The notes beneath the pieces were generated by a model. That model had not been told where the DNA came from, ran no database searches, and saw only the letters and a list, made by a program, of their open reading frames with translations. Made by a program: the position numbers and the translations under genes. This document shows positions 19,363 through 31,209 of a DNA stretch of 64,000 bases, in pieces. The stretch is from Hysterangium stoloniferum. Lineage: Eukaryota; Basidiomycota; Agaricomycetes; Hysterangiales; Hysterangiaceae. The stretch lies in the NCBI GenBank assembly GCA_015178975.1, contig WHVD01000042.1:578331-642330 (forward strand). Reading direction: 5' to 3'. Each line of letters starts with the position of its first letter. Positions within the stretch are counted from its first letter, which is position 1.

Positions 19363-21860
19363 TCATGAAGTTTCTTCGTCGGTCCCTTCATAACGTGCCC
19401 ATTTGACTAAATAGAGCAATTTACAAGTACATCGGTGATTGTCGATTTTAGAATCCAAAATCTCAGAAACTTCAAATTTGGGTTCTCCATCAATGATGAC
19501 CGGAGGGGGTGGAGGTTGAGTATGTTCTGGGATATTGTTAGGAACACAAGGTTCTAACATGGAAATGTGGAAAACAGGGTGAACTGCTCACATACTATTG
19601 GAAAGTCAGAGAGTCCATGAAAGTGAGCCAGCTTGTGCTATAATTTCAAAAGGGCCTAAGAATTTCTCAGCAAATTTTTTAGAAGGTTGGGTAGTTCGGA
19701 AGAATCGAGCTTTTACAAAAACCTGATCACCAATTTTAAAGTTAGGAGGCAGGATCCTGTTTTTGTCCATGGAATGCTGATAATGTTCCTGAGCAGAAGA
19801 AATAGCTTTCCAAAGTTCTTGATGTAACTCATCGAGGGCAGTAATAAATTCTTGAGCACAGATGGACACCAAATCTCATTTGGAATGTACTATGAGATTC
19901 AGATTATAACCATTGCTGGCGAAAAAAAGGAGAAAGGAGAGATGCCAGTAGTTGCATTCAGAGAGTTATTGTAGGCAAATTCTGCGAGTGGAAGAAGGGA
20001 TTTCCAGTTGTCCTGTTGGTAGTTGCAATAGATGCAGAGATATTGTTCCAGTGTTTGATTAACACATTCCATTTGTCCATTACCTTCTGGATGATATCCT
20101 GAGGTAAAGTGTAATTTCATTTCGAGGGCTTTTCTGAGGGCCTGGAAGAAATGGGAAAGAGCCTCAATTGGAAGTTATGTGAGATGGAATACCATGTTTG
20201 GAAAATACCTGAATAATGAAAAGTTCTGCTAATTGTAAGGATGTGATTGTATCATGAGTGGGTATGAAAATTACTTGTTTCAAGAATCGATCCACAACAA
20301 CTAGGATGGATGTAAAGCCTTTGGAAGTCAGAAGTTGTTCGATAAAATCCATGGAAATTGAGTTCCAGGGTTTTTCTGGTATCAGAAGTTGCTTGAGAAG
20401 GCTGTATGGCTTATGTCTCTGGGATTTAGAGCATAAGCAGGTGGTACATGACTTACAGAACTGGGTTACAAAATCTCAGAGGTTGGGCCAAGTATATTCT
20501 CTTCAGATTAGACCAAGAGTATTGTTAATGCTGTAATGTCTGGATATTGGATGATCGTGTTTGTACTGAAGTATGTAGAGTCGGAGATTATTGGAATCTG
20601 GAACGTAGATATGTCCATCGAGATGGATGAACCCTTGAGAGTCTTGTGACCATCAGGGTTGGTTGGGATTATCAGGAACTTCTAGGTGTGGCTTGAGGGC
20701 TGGGTCAGAAGTGAGTGCAGAAAGAATATCTTGATGTAATTGCTCAATGTCCATAATCATAATTCTACACATAATTGGATAGTAGAGGGAAGTCACTCGA
20801 ATAGATGCAGAAAGTTTCTGTGTTGTAAAAGCTGGTTTCAAGTTATGCATATTAACAAATGCATATGTAGTTACTTTCCCCCTCTTTAGGATAGATGTCC
20901 CATCATCGGGTCATGGCATCTGGTTTTCCATCAAGATGTCCAGGTTGGAAACAGATAATCATGTTGAAAGCAGAGAGAAATTTGGACTAGTGGGCTTGCT
21001 GCTGGGTCAAAGGTTTAGTGGTAGAAAAATATTTGAGATTTTTGTGATCGGTAATGACGTCAATGGGAGTTGCAGAACCTTTGAGGTAGTGCTGCCAATG
21101 TTTGAAAGCTTCAAAGATTGCCAAAAGTTCCTTATCATGAACATTGTAGTTGAGTTCAGACACTGAAAGTGTCCAAGAAAGAAATGCAACTGGATGAATT
21201 TCACCATCAGAATCTTGAATGGAAAGAATTGCAGCAATTGCATAATTGGAAGCATCGGTTTCCACAATAATCGGAACATCAGGTTTCCAATGAGAAAGAA
21301 TCGGAGCAGAAGTGAAAGCATTTTTTTAAAGTCTGGAAAGCAGAGTGGCATTTGTCGTCGAAAAACCATGGTTGAGATTTATGGGTAAGGTGAGTGAGCG
21401 GTATTGTAATATCTGAGTAGTTCCAAATAAAATGATGGTAGAAGTTTGCGAAACCTAAAAATGACTGAATGTCTTTGACTTTCCATGGTTCGGGCCAATC
21501 ATGGACAACTTGAACCTTGGTTTTGTCCAGATGGAGACCATCGGGTCCAATAATGAAACCTAAATATTCAATAGAATCCATGTCAAAATAGCATTTTTTA
21601 CCATTGGTGAAAAGACCATTTTTTTGGAGTCTTTGGAAAACTTCATGGACTTGCTCATCATGAAGAGTGGGATCCTCGGAAAATACCAAAATGACATCCA
21701 AATAGACTATAACACATACATCAAGCATGTTGGAAAATATATCATTACCAAAATGTTGGAAAGCAGAAGGGGTGTTGGTAAGGCTGAATGGCATAACCAA
21801 CCATTCAAGGATCCATAGCGAGTTCGAAAAGCAGTTTGCCATTCATCACCCTCAGCAATT
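19363..21860 (-). pseudogene. Element 2 pol, C-terminal part: RT, RNase H, integrase, chromodomain
   Basis: From high coordinate: RT palm after IAEGDEW (21855) with MPFSLTNTPSAFQ and the active-site region VIVYLDVILVF (DV in place of DD, about 21710), the connection GFIIGPDGLHLDK, RNase H (METDASNYAIAAIL, about 21265; [13 protein letters not shown], about 21050), integrase (MDFIEQL, about 20350; HITSN then a stop, about 20175; NGQMECVNQTLEQY, about 20060), GPFEIIAQAGSLSW (about 19620) and a chromodomain to KWARYEGTDEETS (19363-19560). The second integrase Asp is Asn, exactly as in F. Multiple frameshifts. Inactive. Confidence 0.8.
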
Positions 21861-21865
21861 CAGAC

Positions 21866-23991
21866 TGTTATGTATTTCTAAGTTTTTTCCAATTTTTAAA
21901 CAATTTCCCCTAACAAATTGTGAAAACAAATATTCAAATGTAATTATATTGCGACGATAAAATTGTATAATATTGGTTTGATTTATCCTGAATTTATACA
22001 ATTTATTTTGTATTTTTATCTAATACATTGAGCAAGTTATTGAATTTCTACTTTTAATTCTTTTTTGATTAATATGTCGGCGACTCAGCGCTTATTCACA
22101 ATGCGCGAGTAATCATGTGATATTCACATGACATTTCAAACTCTGACGCCAACAAAACGCCATGCGAAATAATCGCGCATAATCAAGGTAATATATATAT
22201 TTATATTATTATAATAAAATATTATATTTATAACTAACTAAAAATAAATATAATAAATATAATAATATAAAGCCGGCCACCTGTGTTTATTATACGGCAC
22301 GTGGGAAACTCCTCACAACAAGTGACAGTTGTCACAACAAGTGACAGTTGTCACAACAAGTGACAGTTGTCACAACAAGTGACAGTTGTCACAACAAGTG
22401 ACAGTTGTCACAACAAGTGACAGTTGTCACAACAAGTGACAGTTGTCACAAGGGCGCGTGACGGTCAGAGAGGCACGTGACTGTCACAGAGGTGTGCGAT
22501 GGTCACAGAAGGACATGACTGTCACAAAGGCGCGCGATGGTCACAGAGGTGCACAACAGTCACAGAGGCGCACGATGGTCACAGAGGCACATGACTGTCA
22601 CAATGTGTGACAGTCACAAGACGTGAAAGGTGTCATGTGCACGCACAGGCGCGAGAGCATTATATATGCTACTACAGCAAAAACCGGAAATTCCCTGGAA
22701 TATTCCAGTGGCTTCCAAAGGAATAGTAGCTAATAGGTACTAATAATAGATAGAATATTGTAGAATATTCTATAAGATTCCAGAAAGTTCTATTGTGCCA
22801 AGAATATTCTAGTGTCTTAGGAGTAGTTAGAACTTCTCACAATACTCTAGAAAATTCTAGAAAATTCTAAATGACATCATTCCTTCCAGAATGACATCAT
22901 TCAATCTTCTAGAATCTTCTAAATGTCTCAGACTAAAATGTATATAAGGAGCTCAGCTCCAGCCTTGAATATAATCAATAAATCAATCATATCATCACAT
23001 CAACCCACCATATCTGTGTGTGTCACTGCAGCAAGCAGGCTACTCCACCCCTATCTGGGCAGTTGGACATCTAATTCCACCTCTATCTGAGCTGTTGGAA
23101 ACCCTTGCCACCTCTATCAGAGTTGTTGGCCCAATCAGATCCCTTGCCACCTCAATCTGAGCTGTTGACTGATCTGCTGTTCCCCTTGTCACCTCAATCT
23201 GAGTTGTTGACTTTTGTTCCCCCTTGCCACTTCTTAACTGAATAGTTGGCTATCTTTTATATATCATTTCCACCTCAGTTAAAGTTGTTGGTTATCAACT
23301 AATAATATATAAATAATCTCATACTATAGTCATCTCTTAATTGAGTACTGATTATTAGTTTTCCTTACATTGTTATTTGTAGTTTAAGACTTCAGTCACC
23401 TCTAGTTGAGTAATTTGACTGTTTATTGCATTACAAATAATCCTTGTTCTATTGTTCATTCATTGTGAATCAGTAAAGCATATTCACATAAACAAATACT
23501 GAGAATATCCTTGCAAGATCCTAAGACTACATTAAGATCCTGATAAGTTAATATCACAGTAGACCTTGTAGGTTAGTGTAAATAAAGCATATATTAGCCA
23601 AATAGTGTTTTATTCTATATCTAATCTTTTGACCCGTTTATAAATATTTTTACTGTTTGACAAATAGTATAAAGTATATATAAACTAGCTAGTATTGAAG
23701 TTAAATCTAGCTTCAGAATCAGTAAATTGTTATTCTTATTTTAATAGTTGTTGTCACAGAAAAAGAACAAGCTTGCACAAGCAGCTCTCAAAACCTTCTT
23801 TGCGAAGTTGGGTGCATATATTTAAGTAAACTCTTGACTTCAGGGGTTCTAAGTCTACTAAGGCTGCCACTGATTAATATCAAATACTTAAATTATTTTA
23901 CCTTGCAGTGAATTGAGTATTTGCACACTTTGATAGAGCATTGGACTCCTTTTTCCAGAAAATAATATTAAAATAAGCCTAATACATTACA
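21866..23991 (+). mobile_element. Solo LTR A (2126 bp)
   Basis: TGTTATGTATTTCTAAG to AATACATTACA. The left flank is CAGAC (21861-21865) and the right flank TACCC (23992-23996); they do not match each other but match, inverted, the flanks of LTR B. A TATATAAGG box near 22940 faces plus. It holds a 19-bp minisatellite and a CCACCTCTATCTGAG-type repeat series (about 23045-23290). Same family as C (28222-29701). Confidence 0.85.
22316..22450. repeat. 19-bp minisatellite, about seven units
   Basis: Perfect copies of CACAACAAGTGACAGTTGT. Each unit contains the palindromic-like GTGACAGTTGTCAC. It is followed by a looser GTGAC/GTCAC series to about 22620. Confidence 0.85.
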
Positions 23992-24086
23992 TACCCACTT
24001 CCACTCATTACCAACTTACTTGATGCTCCATGGAAAGCTCGGATTTATACCAAAATAGACCTTAAACACACCTATCATTTAGTCTG
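23992..24086 (+). pseudogene. Inverted 95-bp segment of element 2 RT
   Basis: Reads on the plus strand as [20 protein letters not shown] and then YHLV, the RT block that belongs between KDKYP (minus, 24455) and IAEGDEW (minus, 21855). The rest of the pol is on the minus strand, so this piece is flipped. It is flanked by A and B with exchanged target duplications. Confidence 0.85.
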
Positions 24087-24448
24087 TGTGATGTATTATA
24101 ATAATATATAAATATATATTTTACCTTGATAATGCGCGAGTATTTCAAATTGCGTTTTGTCCTTGTCGGAGTTTGAAATACCATGTGAATGTCACATGAT
24201 CTTTTCACACATTGTGACTAAGCGCTGAGTCACCGGCATATTAATCAAAAAAGAATAAAAGATAGAAATTTCGTAGCTCTCTCAATTTATTAGATAAAAA
24301 TACAAAGTAAATTGTATAATTTCAAGATAAATCAAGAGAATATTGTACAATTTTATCGTCGCAATATAATTACATTTATTTATTCATTTTCGCAATTTGT
24401 TAGGGGAGATTGGTTTAAAAAATGAAAAAGGCTTAGAAATACATAACA
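24087..24448 (-). mobile_element. Internally deleted solo LTR B (362 bp)
   Basis: Minus-orientation relative of A and C: it begins (plus) TGTGATGTATTA and ends ACATAACA. It keeps the first roughly 340 bp of the LTR and then jumps to the extreme 3' end. Flanks are GTCTG (24082-24086) and GGGTA (24449-24453). Confidence 0.8.
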
Positions 24449-26021
24449 GGGTACTTATCTTTCTGTGTGATGGAATTTAATCCTCTGAAATTGACACAGA
24501 GTCAAAGGGAACCATCCTTTTTCTTGACGAAAAGGACAGGTGCTCCATATGGAGACTTTGAGGGATGGATAAAACCTATTGACAGATGTTCATCCAAGAA
24601 CTCCCGAATAGACGAAAGTTCTGATTGGGATAACAGGTAAATAGGTCCTAACAGAGGGTTTGAACCAGGCACAATATCAATTTTTAAGTCGTAAGGCCTG
24701 TGTGGTGCAAGCCAGTCAGCTTTTTGCTGACTGAAAAAATCATGGTATTTTTCAGGAACTCCTTCCAGGTCAGCTTTTAACTCACATAATTCTAGAGTCG
24801 CAAAATGTCCAGATGCTTCATCAACTTTTAAGCTGATCGAAAAACACTGTGATCCATCCAGTTTACTCACTCTAACAAATGCTGAAGCATTGATGAGAGA
24901 GATTTTCGGAGGTTTGGAGGTTTTGGTAGAAGCCGGAAGTGCCATCAAGGCTGAAGAGGCTCTGGCCAGAATAGACGCTGCAGGAGGAATGGAAGTGTCG
25001 GGAATCTGGAAATTAATACTGCCCAATACCCAGTCAATCAACAGATTATATTGGGTGAGCCAGTTGTATCCAAGAACTACCAAACAGCTAGAGTCCAACT
25101 GTGTTACGAAAAAAGTAACCTTCTGGGATGTTCCACATAGGAAGTGGATAGACATGTGGCAGGCTTGAGTAATTGCTGTATTGCTAGTGCCATTGAACAG
25201 ATGCAAAGAAATTGTGGGAACAGAATGGAGTTTCAGATTATGTTTCATGGCAAAGGTGGTATCTACAAAACAGTGTGTGGAGCCAGAATCTATCAGAGCT
25301 CAGAACACTAAATTTCCAAGAAGGTCAGAAATGAGTTTTACAAATAGTGAGTTGGGATTAGAGAGAGTGGACACATTGAGATGGATAATCTTGGAAACAC
25401 AGAGAGAGTCAATGCAACCCTCTGTCCATGCAGATTCCAGAGGGTTGCTTACTCTTTTTTTGACTCCGTGGTGGGTTTTTCCTTGGATGTTGTAGTCATA
25501 GTGGAAGTTACCACATGGGCCTTGGAAGAGTTAGACTTAATGGTACAATCAGAAACCTTGTGTCTGCCTTTCCCACAGAAAAGGCAGAGATCGTTATCCG
25601 TGTGTTGTTGTTTCTTCTTTAGGGTGAGTTTACCATTGGTACCAAACAAATGGGAAATGTCGGGTTTGTCAGAAGTTGACTGTTTTTCCTTGTAGAATTT
25701 CTTGTCTTTTTTCTGATCGGAATTTGATTTGCCAGTATTAGTGCCAGAGTTGCAGGTGTTATTGCCTGAGTTATTGCTGGAAGACTTGCTAGTCGATGCC
25801 TTGTTGCTTTGAGAATGTTCCATTGGATTCTTTTGGGAAACCTCAGCTTTTCATTCCCAATAACGGGCATTGGATGTCTGAGCTTTAATCTGCATGAGTT
25901 GGAGAGTTTTTGGCTTCCCATCTTTGCAGATCTTGTCTTTAAGGTGTGACAGAAGTCCCGTGTAGAAATGGTGCCTGAGGGCAGAATTGTCCCAACCATA
26001 TCATGTGGTGAGGGTATTGAA
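24449..26021 (-). pseudogene. Element 2 gag C-terminus, protease and RT N-terminus
   Basis: From high coordinate: the end of capsid (FNTLTTWYGWDNSALRHHFY, interrupted by one TGA), an Asn/Ser/Thr/Lys-rich linker, a zinc knuckle CLFCGKGRHKVSDC (about 25560), a protease with a DSGST-like site (about 25290) and [19 protein letters not shown] (about 25070), then RT fingers with HRPYDLKIDIVPGSNP and PYGAPVLFVKKKDGSL (24510). The open frame 24502-25248 spans protease tail to RT. Breaks occur at both ends, from LTR B on the left and solo LTR G on the right. Confidence 0.8.
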
Positions 26022-26033
26022 CTGTTAGGGTAC

Positions 26034-27613
26034 TGTATTCAGGGGTTTCTCTTAGATAGCTCAATATATGTATGCTATAGTGTCATAGAGCTTCAACAAT
26101 AAAACAAGCAAAGGTCCAGTAATTTAAATACTGTCAGGGGACTCTCTGTCACAAACCCTAGGAAGCACCATTTTCTCATCTCATTGAAGTCCCTTAGTCC
26201 ACAGTCCAACCCCTGCCTTTGTCACACTCCCTCTCCTTGTGGATATCAACTACTCTGGCTAATATGTAGAGTAGAGGACTAACTTCAGAAGTTCATAGGA
26301 GTAATATTCCATTGTGGGAAGAACCTCTGTTCTGTAATAGGTAAAGTTATTTTTAGACTACTGGGTGCCTATGGGTCACACCTGGCAGAGGGAATTCCTT
26401 AGATTGTTTCTCTTCGGATTCCCTCCTGTTAGGTGAGTTAGGTAGTTGTCTGTATGTATGTATTAGTTCTAATACATATATCTTCGGATTCCCTCCTGTT
26501 AGCCTAGTGTGAGTACCGCAGGCTGCAGGGATTGCCCTTACAAATACTGATAGATTAATGAGCTACGCTATTAAGCTTAAACAACTCAAATCAATGCTTA
26601 TTTTGATCATTGAAAGGTTCAATAGAACAACATATGACTCTTTTAGCAATCAAAGAACTATTCCTTGAGAATAGGGGCTAGAAGCTGAATATATGTGCAG
26701 TAACTTAGCAGAGACTTGATATAAAGCTTCGGATTCTTGTATGCGTATTTGTAACTATTAATAGTTATTTAACAAGGTGTTAAATAATTTATTAATAGAG
26801 AAAATAATTTGTGTTGGATTATTTGAGTGCTTGTACTTGATTAATTCAATAAACTTAGGGCTGGGCCTTGAATAATCTAGTATTGGCAGGGAATTTCAGT
26901 AAGGATACTTAGATACTTATTAGGTTTATTATGTAATTAATAAGCCTAAAGGATAGCTGTGAGGCTGGAAGAACTTAGATGATTAGCTAAGTTCAAGAGT
27001 TGCTGACAAAGATTCAAGATTCTGCAAGTGTAGGTGCTTGCAGTTAGCGTATCAGACTAAGGCTATTATTGTCCTTAGGATGATTAGATAAGCTTCTGAG
27101 CTGTGCAGTAAAATATGTGATAGATTGATTTTATTGGAAAGTTGGCCCTCCTTATATACATTTTGATAACTAAATATTTAATCATTTATTTACTTTATGA
27201 GGTCATTATTTAGGTCATAATGACCTCATATTCTACTTATTTTTTACCCTTTATTTACCATGTGATTCCCCTCTCTGAGCGGAAGCATTTGATGAGTCGG
27301 CGGAATCAAATTATGACTCGAGTAGTCGTTACAGTCACATTTGTGACATGACTCCAAAAATGTGCAGACAAGCCTGCAGCACCGAAAAGCAATAACTAAG
27401 TAAATAAAATATAAATAATTAGTTGAAAATTATAATAAAATAAATAAGATATAATAGCATTATATGAGCTCATATATGCTATTATTATGTGAAGTTAAAA
27501 GGAATAAGGCCTTATATTTCACAATAAAAATATAATAAAAATACAATAAATTTGAGAAAATATTAAATAACTCACAGAAAATTAAGATTATGAGATGAGG
27601 CTGATACCTCACA
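26034..27613 (-). mobile_element. Solo LTR D2
   Basis: TGTATTCAGG to GATACCTCACA, flanked by GGTAC (26029-26033) and GGTAT (27614-27618), one mismatch. Same family as D1 and D3; enlarged by the nested 411-bp LTR H. Confidence 0.8.
26132..26542. mobile_element. Small solo LTR H (411 bp)
   Basis: TGTCAGGGGACTC to GCCCTTACA, with a perfect 5-bp duplication AATAC (26127-26131, 26543-26547). D1 and D3 have the empty site. It contains two copies of TCTTCGGATTCCCTCCTGTTAG (about 26408 and 26480). The size and ends suggest a short-LTR retrotransposon, perhaps copia-like (inference). Confidence 0.8.
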
Positions 27614-28221
27614 GGTATGTACATGGTGGGTTTCCGGAGAAACCCGTGGAATATCTGGTAGGACTTGGCTTCAACTTATAGGCTGCGCCCTTGCGAGATC
27701 GTGTTGTCCAATTTCAGACAGGTGGATGGGAATCCTGGGGAGTCCAGGTGGGTTCGTGGGTCGAGGGGTCATAGGTTGGAGGTTGTGGGTCAAGAGGTCG
27801 GGAGTTGAGATAAATAAGAGAGATAGATGTGCCAGAACCCGTGGGCTCCAACTAGGGTGAGCAGTGTGATTCAAGTAGGAGTTTAGAGCAGAAAATGTAT
27901 TAGATTACTGGGGGGAATCTAAGCTGATTTTCTGACTGGATTGTATGCACAACATCTGCCAGACTATATAGACCGTGGAATGAATGACATACCAAATCCA
28001 GTAATAATGAAATGAAACTAGCAAAACATAAAACGAGAATAGTAAACACCAAATTTGGTGTTAGGAATGGGACAGAACGGAGCAGAGTCCGAATCGTGAC
28101 AAATCATAAACCATAATGGGAAACGGAGTGGGAGCGGAGTCCGAATCGTGACAGGTCATTTGACTAAAATGGGAATGGGGCTCTGTTAGAGGGATGATGG
28201 GTTTTCTGAGTGGGGTCCAGT

Positions 28222-29701
28222 TGTTATGTATTTTTAGGTTTTTCCAATTTTTAACCAATCTCCCCCTAAACAAATTGATAAAAACATGTTTAAATGTACT
28301 TATATTGCAACGAAATTATTGTACAATAGTCTCTTGAAATTAACTTGATCTTTACAATTTATTTCATATTTCTATCATTTATTTTGGGAGAGTTATTGAA
28401 TTTCTACTGTTTATTCTTTTTTATCTAAATATCTTCTAAGTCGGCCATCTGGCACTTATTGCGCAAAGCGCGGGAAAATTCATCACAACAGGTGACATTC
28501 GTCACAGCAAGTGAGATTCGTCACAACAAGTGACCAGTGTCACAACAAGTGACCAGTGTCACAACAAGTGACCAGTGTCACAACAAGTGACTGTTGTCAC
28601 AAAATATGATGACTTGTCACAAACGCGACTCAGCTGTCACAAAACAGCTGAATAATAATAATGTCACACATATGGAAACATTGTGACATGCGTGGGAATA
28701 TTATGTAATCAGCGTGTGCGCATGAAATCAGCAACTTCGCAACGCGCGAGAACATTACATCAGCATATATGCTACAATGGAAAGTAGTAGAAACTCCTGG
28801 AATATTCCAGCAGATTCCAGGTAAAATAGCTAGAACCTTCTCCCATGTCTTAGATTTTACTGTATATAAGGAGCTCTGCTCCACCACTGAAATATAACTC
28901 ATTTTAACTCATTTTAACCATCTTAACCAGCCACATCAGTGTGCCACTGCAGCAGCAGTTATATTCCACCCCTAATTGGGCTGTTGGACAAATACATACA
29001 AACACTTAGTCACCTCTAGTTGAGCTATTGGTTATCAATCAATAAATAAATAAATAAACATATCAACTGTTCCCTTTTTGCCACCTCTTAGTTGAGTAGC
29101 TGGCTATCCTTTATTACTAATCCACCTCTAGTAATAAATATATTAGGTTATATTGAGATTAGGAATATATATATTCTAATTTCTACCCGGTTTTTGGCAT
29201 AAATAAATACTGAGAATATTCTTGCAGAATCCTTAAGACTACATTAAGATCCTGATAAGTTAGTATCACAGTAGACCCTGTAGGTTAGTGTAAATAAAGC
29301 ATATATTAGCCAAATAGTGTTTTATTCTATATCTAATCTTTTGACCTGTTTATTAATATTTTTACTGTTTGATAAATAGTATAAAATATATATAAACTAG
29401 CTAGAATTGAAGTCAAATCTAGTTTCAGAATCAGTGAATTGTTATTCATATTTTAGTAGTGTTTTAACAGAAAAAGAACAAGCTTGCACAAGCAGCTCTC
29501 AAAACCTTCTTTGCGAAGTAGGGTGCATATATTGAAGTAAACTCTTGACTTCAGGGGTTCTAAGTCTATTTAGGCTGCCACTGATTAATATCAAATACTT
29601 AAATTATTTTACCTTGCAGTGAATTGAGTATTTGCACATTTTGATAGAGCATTGGACTCCTTTTTCGGAAAATAGTATTAAAATAAGGCTAATACATCAC
29701 A
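28222..29701 (+). mobile_element. Solo LTR C (1480 bp)
   Basis: TGTTATGTATTTTTAGG to AATACATCACA, with a perfect 5-bp duplication CCAGT (28217-28221, 29702-29706). It shares the A-family body, including the TATATAAGGAGCTC promoter region (about 28863) and a minisatellite with CACAACAAGTGACCAGTGT units (about 28490-28610). It is inserted in LTR G. Confidence 0.9.
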
Positions 29702-29923
29702 CCAGTGACTGATGCGGGATGAGGTCAGACATACATAGACAGGGACGGAGTCCAGTGGGTATTCCAGTGACTGATACACAATGTAACGAGGTCGAATGTA
29801 GACAAGTCTGACATATGGAGTCTGGTGGGAATTCCGGTAAACTGACAATTGGTGCGTGTAGGGTGTGGGTGCATATAAGTTAGTGCCCAGAGTCCAGCAG
29901 GAATTCGAGTTGTAACAGTTGAA

Positions 29924-30569
29924 CTTGACAAGATAATCAGAAACTCATTGATTGTCCTTCATCTTAAGTGTCATTAATTCATTTTCTGCTTTTCCGGATT
30001 GATTGTAAGGTCTGAAATTAGTTTCCAGTTCTTCCACAAATGTGTCCCAGTTGTCAAGCCATATGGGTGTCTTGTCAGATATTCCAGATAGTCCAGGTTC
30101 GAACCAATCCTGAGTGATATCCTTGAGATAAGAGAGCACAAAATTGACTTTTCAACTGTCGGATTTAAATGCAGCAGGTCGATCATGGAAACTGAAATGG
30201 CATTGGAGAAAGAAATTCTTCAATTTTTTTCGGATCCTTGCCCGTAAATGGTTTGGGTTCTTTAACTCCGGTGCGGGATGATTCTTTGCTTTCCTCAGCA
30301 GTTTTCAAATAGTCAGCAAATTTCACAATAGAGTTAACAAACAACATTTCAGTTGGTTCATCGGAAGATTTCTTTTTCAATGTCTCTGGCTGTTCTTCTA
30401 CTTGATTGTCAGAAGTGTTGGGAGCATTGGGATCCTTCACTACCTCAGTAACTTCTTCGATGGAAGCTGATCCTGTCAGCTGAATTGGGGTTTCAGGTTG
30501 GGTGGTATAAAGTTGCAACAGGGATTGAAGTTGAGATGGTCCTTCAGCAGCTTTGCATTTGGGACCCAT
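29924..30569 (-). pseudogene. Element 2 gag, N-terminal part
   Basis: Starts at MGPKCKAAEGPSQL (30569). Acidic N-terminus, then a capsid region FVNSIVKFADYLKTAEESKE, PKPFTGKDPKKIEEF and TFVEELETNFRPYNQSGKAE. A frameshift at about 30190 separates the two ORF pieces. The frame ends with a TGA at about 29945 (after MKDNQ) and is cut by LTR G after DYLVKFN. Clearly homologous to gag of element F. Confidence 0.75.
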
Positions 30570-30604
30570 GATGAGTGAGTCACAGAATTGAGATCTGATA
30601 TACT

Positions 30605-30805
30605 GTTAAGTGCCGTGTTGGAACTTATTCCGGAACTATCAGAAAGTCACTGGGAATTCAGAAACTATCAGATAGGGTCAGGATGTCAGCTTCAGCTTAT
30701 GTGCTGCACCTCTACGCAAACACTTGGAAGTCCTTAATTTCAAAGGTGGGACTTATGCTGGAAGATATGGATATTCAGAGTTCTGAAGAGTTCTGAATAT
30801 TGAGC
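30605..30805 (-). repeat. Truncated 5' LTR of element 2
   Basis: The first about 200 plus-strand bases match 17290-17490; similarity stops at about 30805. The loss of the outer part removes the target duplication on this side. Confidence 0.75.
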
Positions 30806-31207
30806 ATTGTGTACCCTGTCTTTCTCTCTTCTTCCTCCTCTAATCAACCTCCTTTGCCTTTCCATCCACCATAACTCAATCTCATCTCTTCACAGTCATT
30901 TCATCATATTCCATTACATATTCTTGATGGGTTTGCTTCCTGCCTATAACCAGCACAAACAGCACTGCCAATATATGGTATTGTTTTTTCTCTGGATTGG
31001 AGGCCATTCACTGACGGCAATCCTGAACCTCACCATTTTGTCTAACATGCAGCTTAAATTGAGGGTTGTTTTTTTGCAGCATTTTCTCTTCCCCCTTATA
31101 AAATGGATAAAAATGTTAAATGTAGAAGAAAATATAACAATTTAGATAAGATAAGATAAAAATAAAATCCAAAAAATCCAAAAACAATATAATAAATCAA
31201 AATAAAA
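30806..31207. other. Unassigned
   Basis: No gene recognised. The right part is A-rich with repeated AAATAAAAT-type words, which continue on the other side of the mariner element (from 32785). Confidence 0.4.
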
Positions 31208-31209
31208 TA

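Larger units (their letters stand above)
26022..29918 (-). mobile_element. Solo LTR G with three further LTRs nested in it
   Basis: Minus-orientation solo LTR inserted in element 2 gag. If its ends are CTGTTA...TAACAG, the flanking duplication is TTGAA on both sides (26017-26021, 29919-29923). Without D2 and C it is about 830 bp. The same family forms the 5' LTR of relic E1 (4474-5055 plus 15772-15898). Confidence 0.75.
17290..30805 (-). mobile_element. Ty3/gypsy element 2 (chromodomain type) with many nested insertions
   Basis: Minus-strand element, about 7 kb once later insertions are removed. From 5' (high coordinate): truncated 5' LTR, gag N-terminus, gag C-terminus with zinc knuckle, protease, RT, RNase H, integrase, chromodomain, an antisense zinc-cluster gene and a 3' LTR. 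It is interrupted by solo LTR G (with D2, H and C nested inside) in gag and by LTRs A and B in RT. It is related to F: chromodomain and gag segments are clearly alignable, and both elements read CA|GTATAT at the 5' internal edge and GGGGGG...TAC|TG at the 3' edge. Confidence 0.85.

Noticed and set aside
22316-22450. CRISPR-like regular repeat
   Set aside because: Units of 19 bp are contiguous with no variable spacers, and the host is a eukaryote. It is a minisatellite inside an LTR.
26022-29918. Treating the whole stretch as a full-length retrotransposon with two LTRs
   Set aside because: The repeats inside belong to different families, each with its own target duplication, and there is no coding region between matching LTRs.
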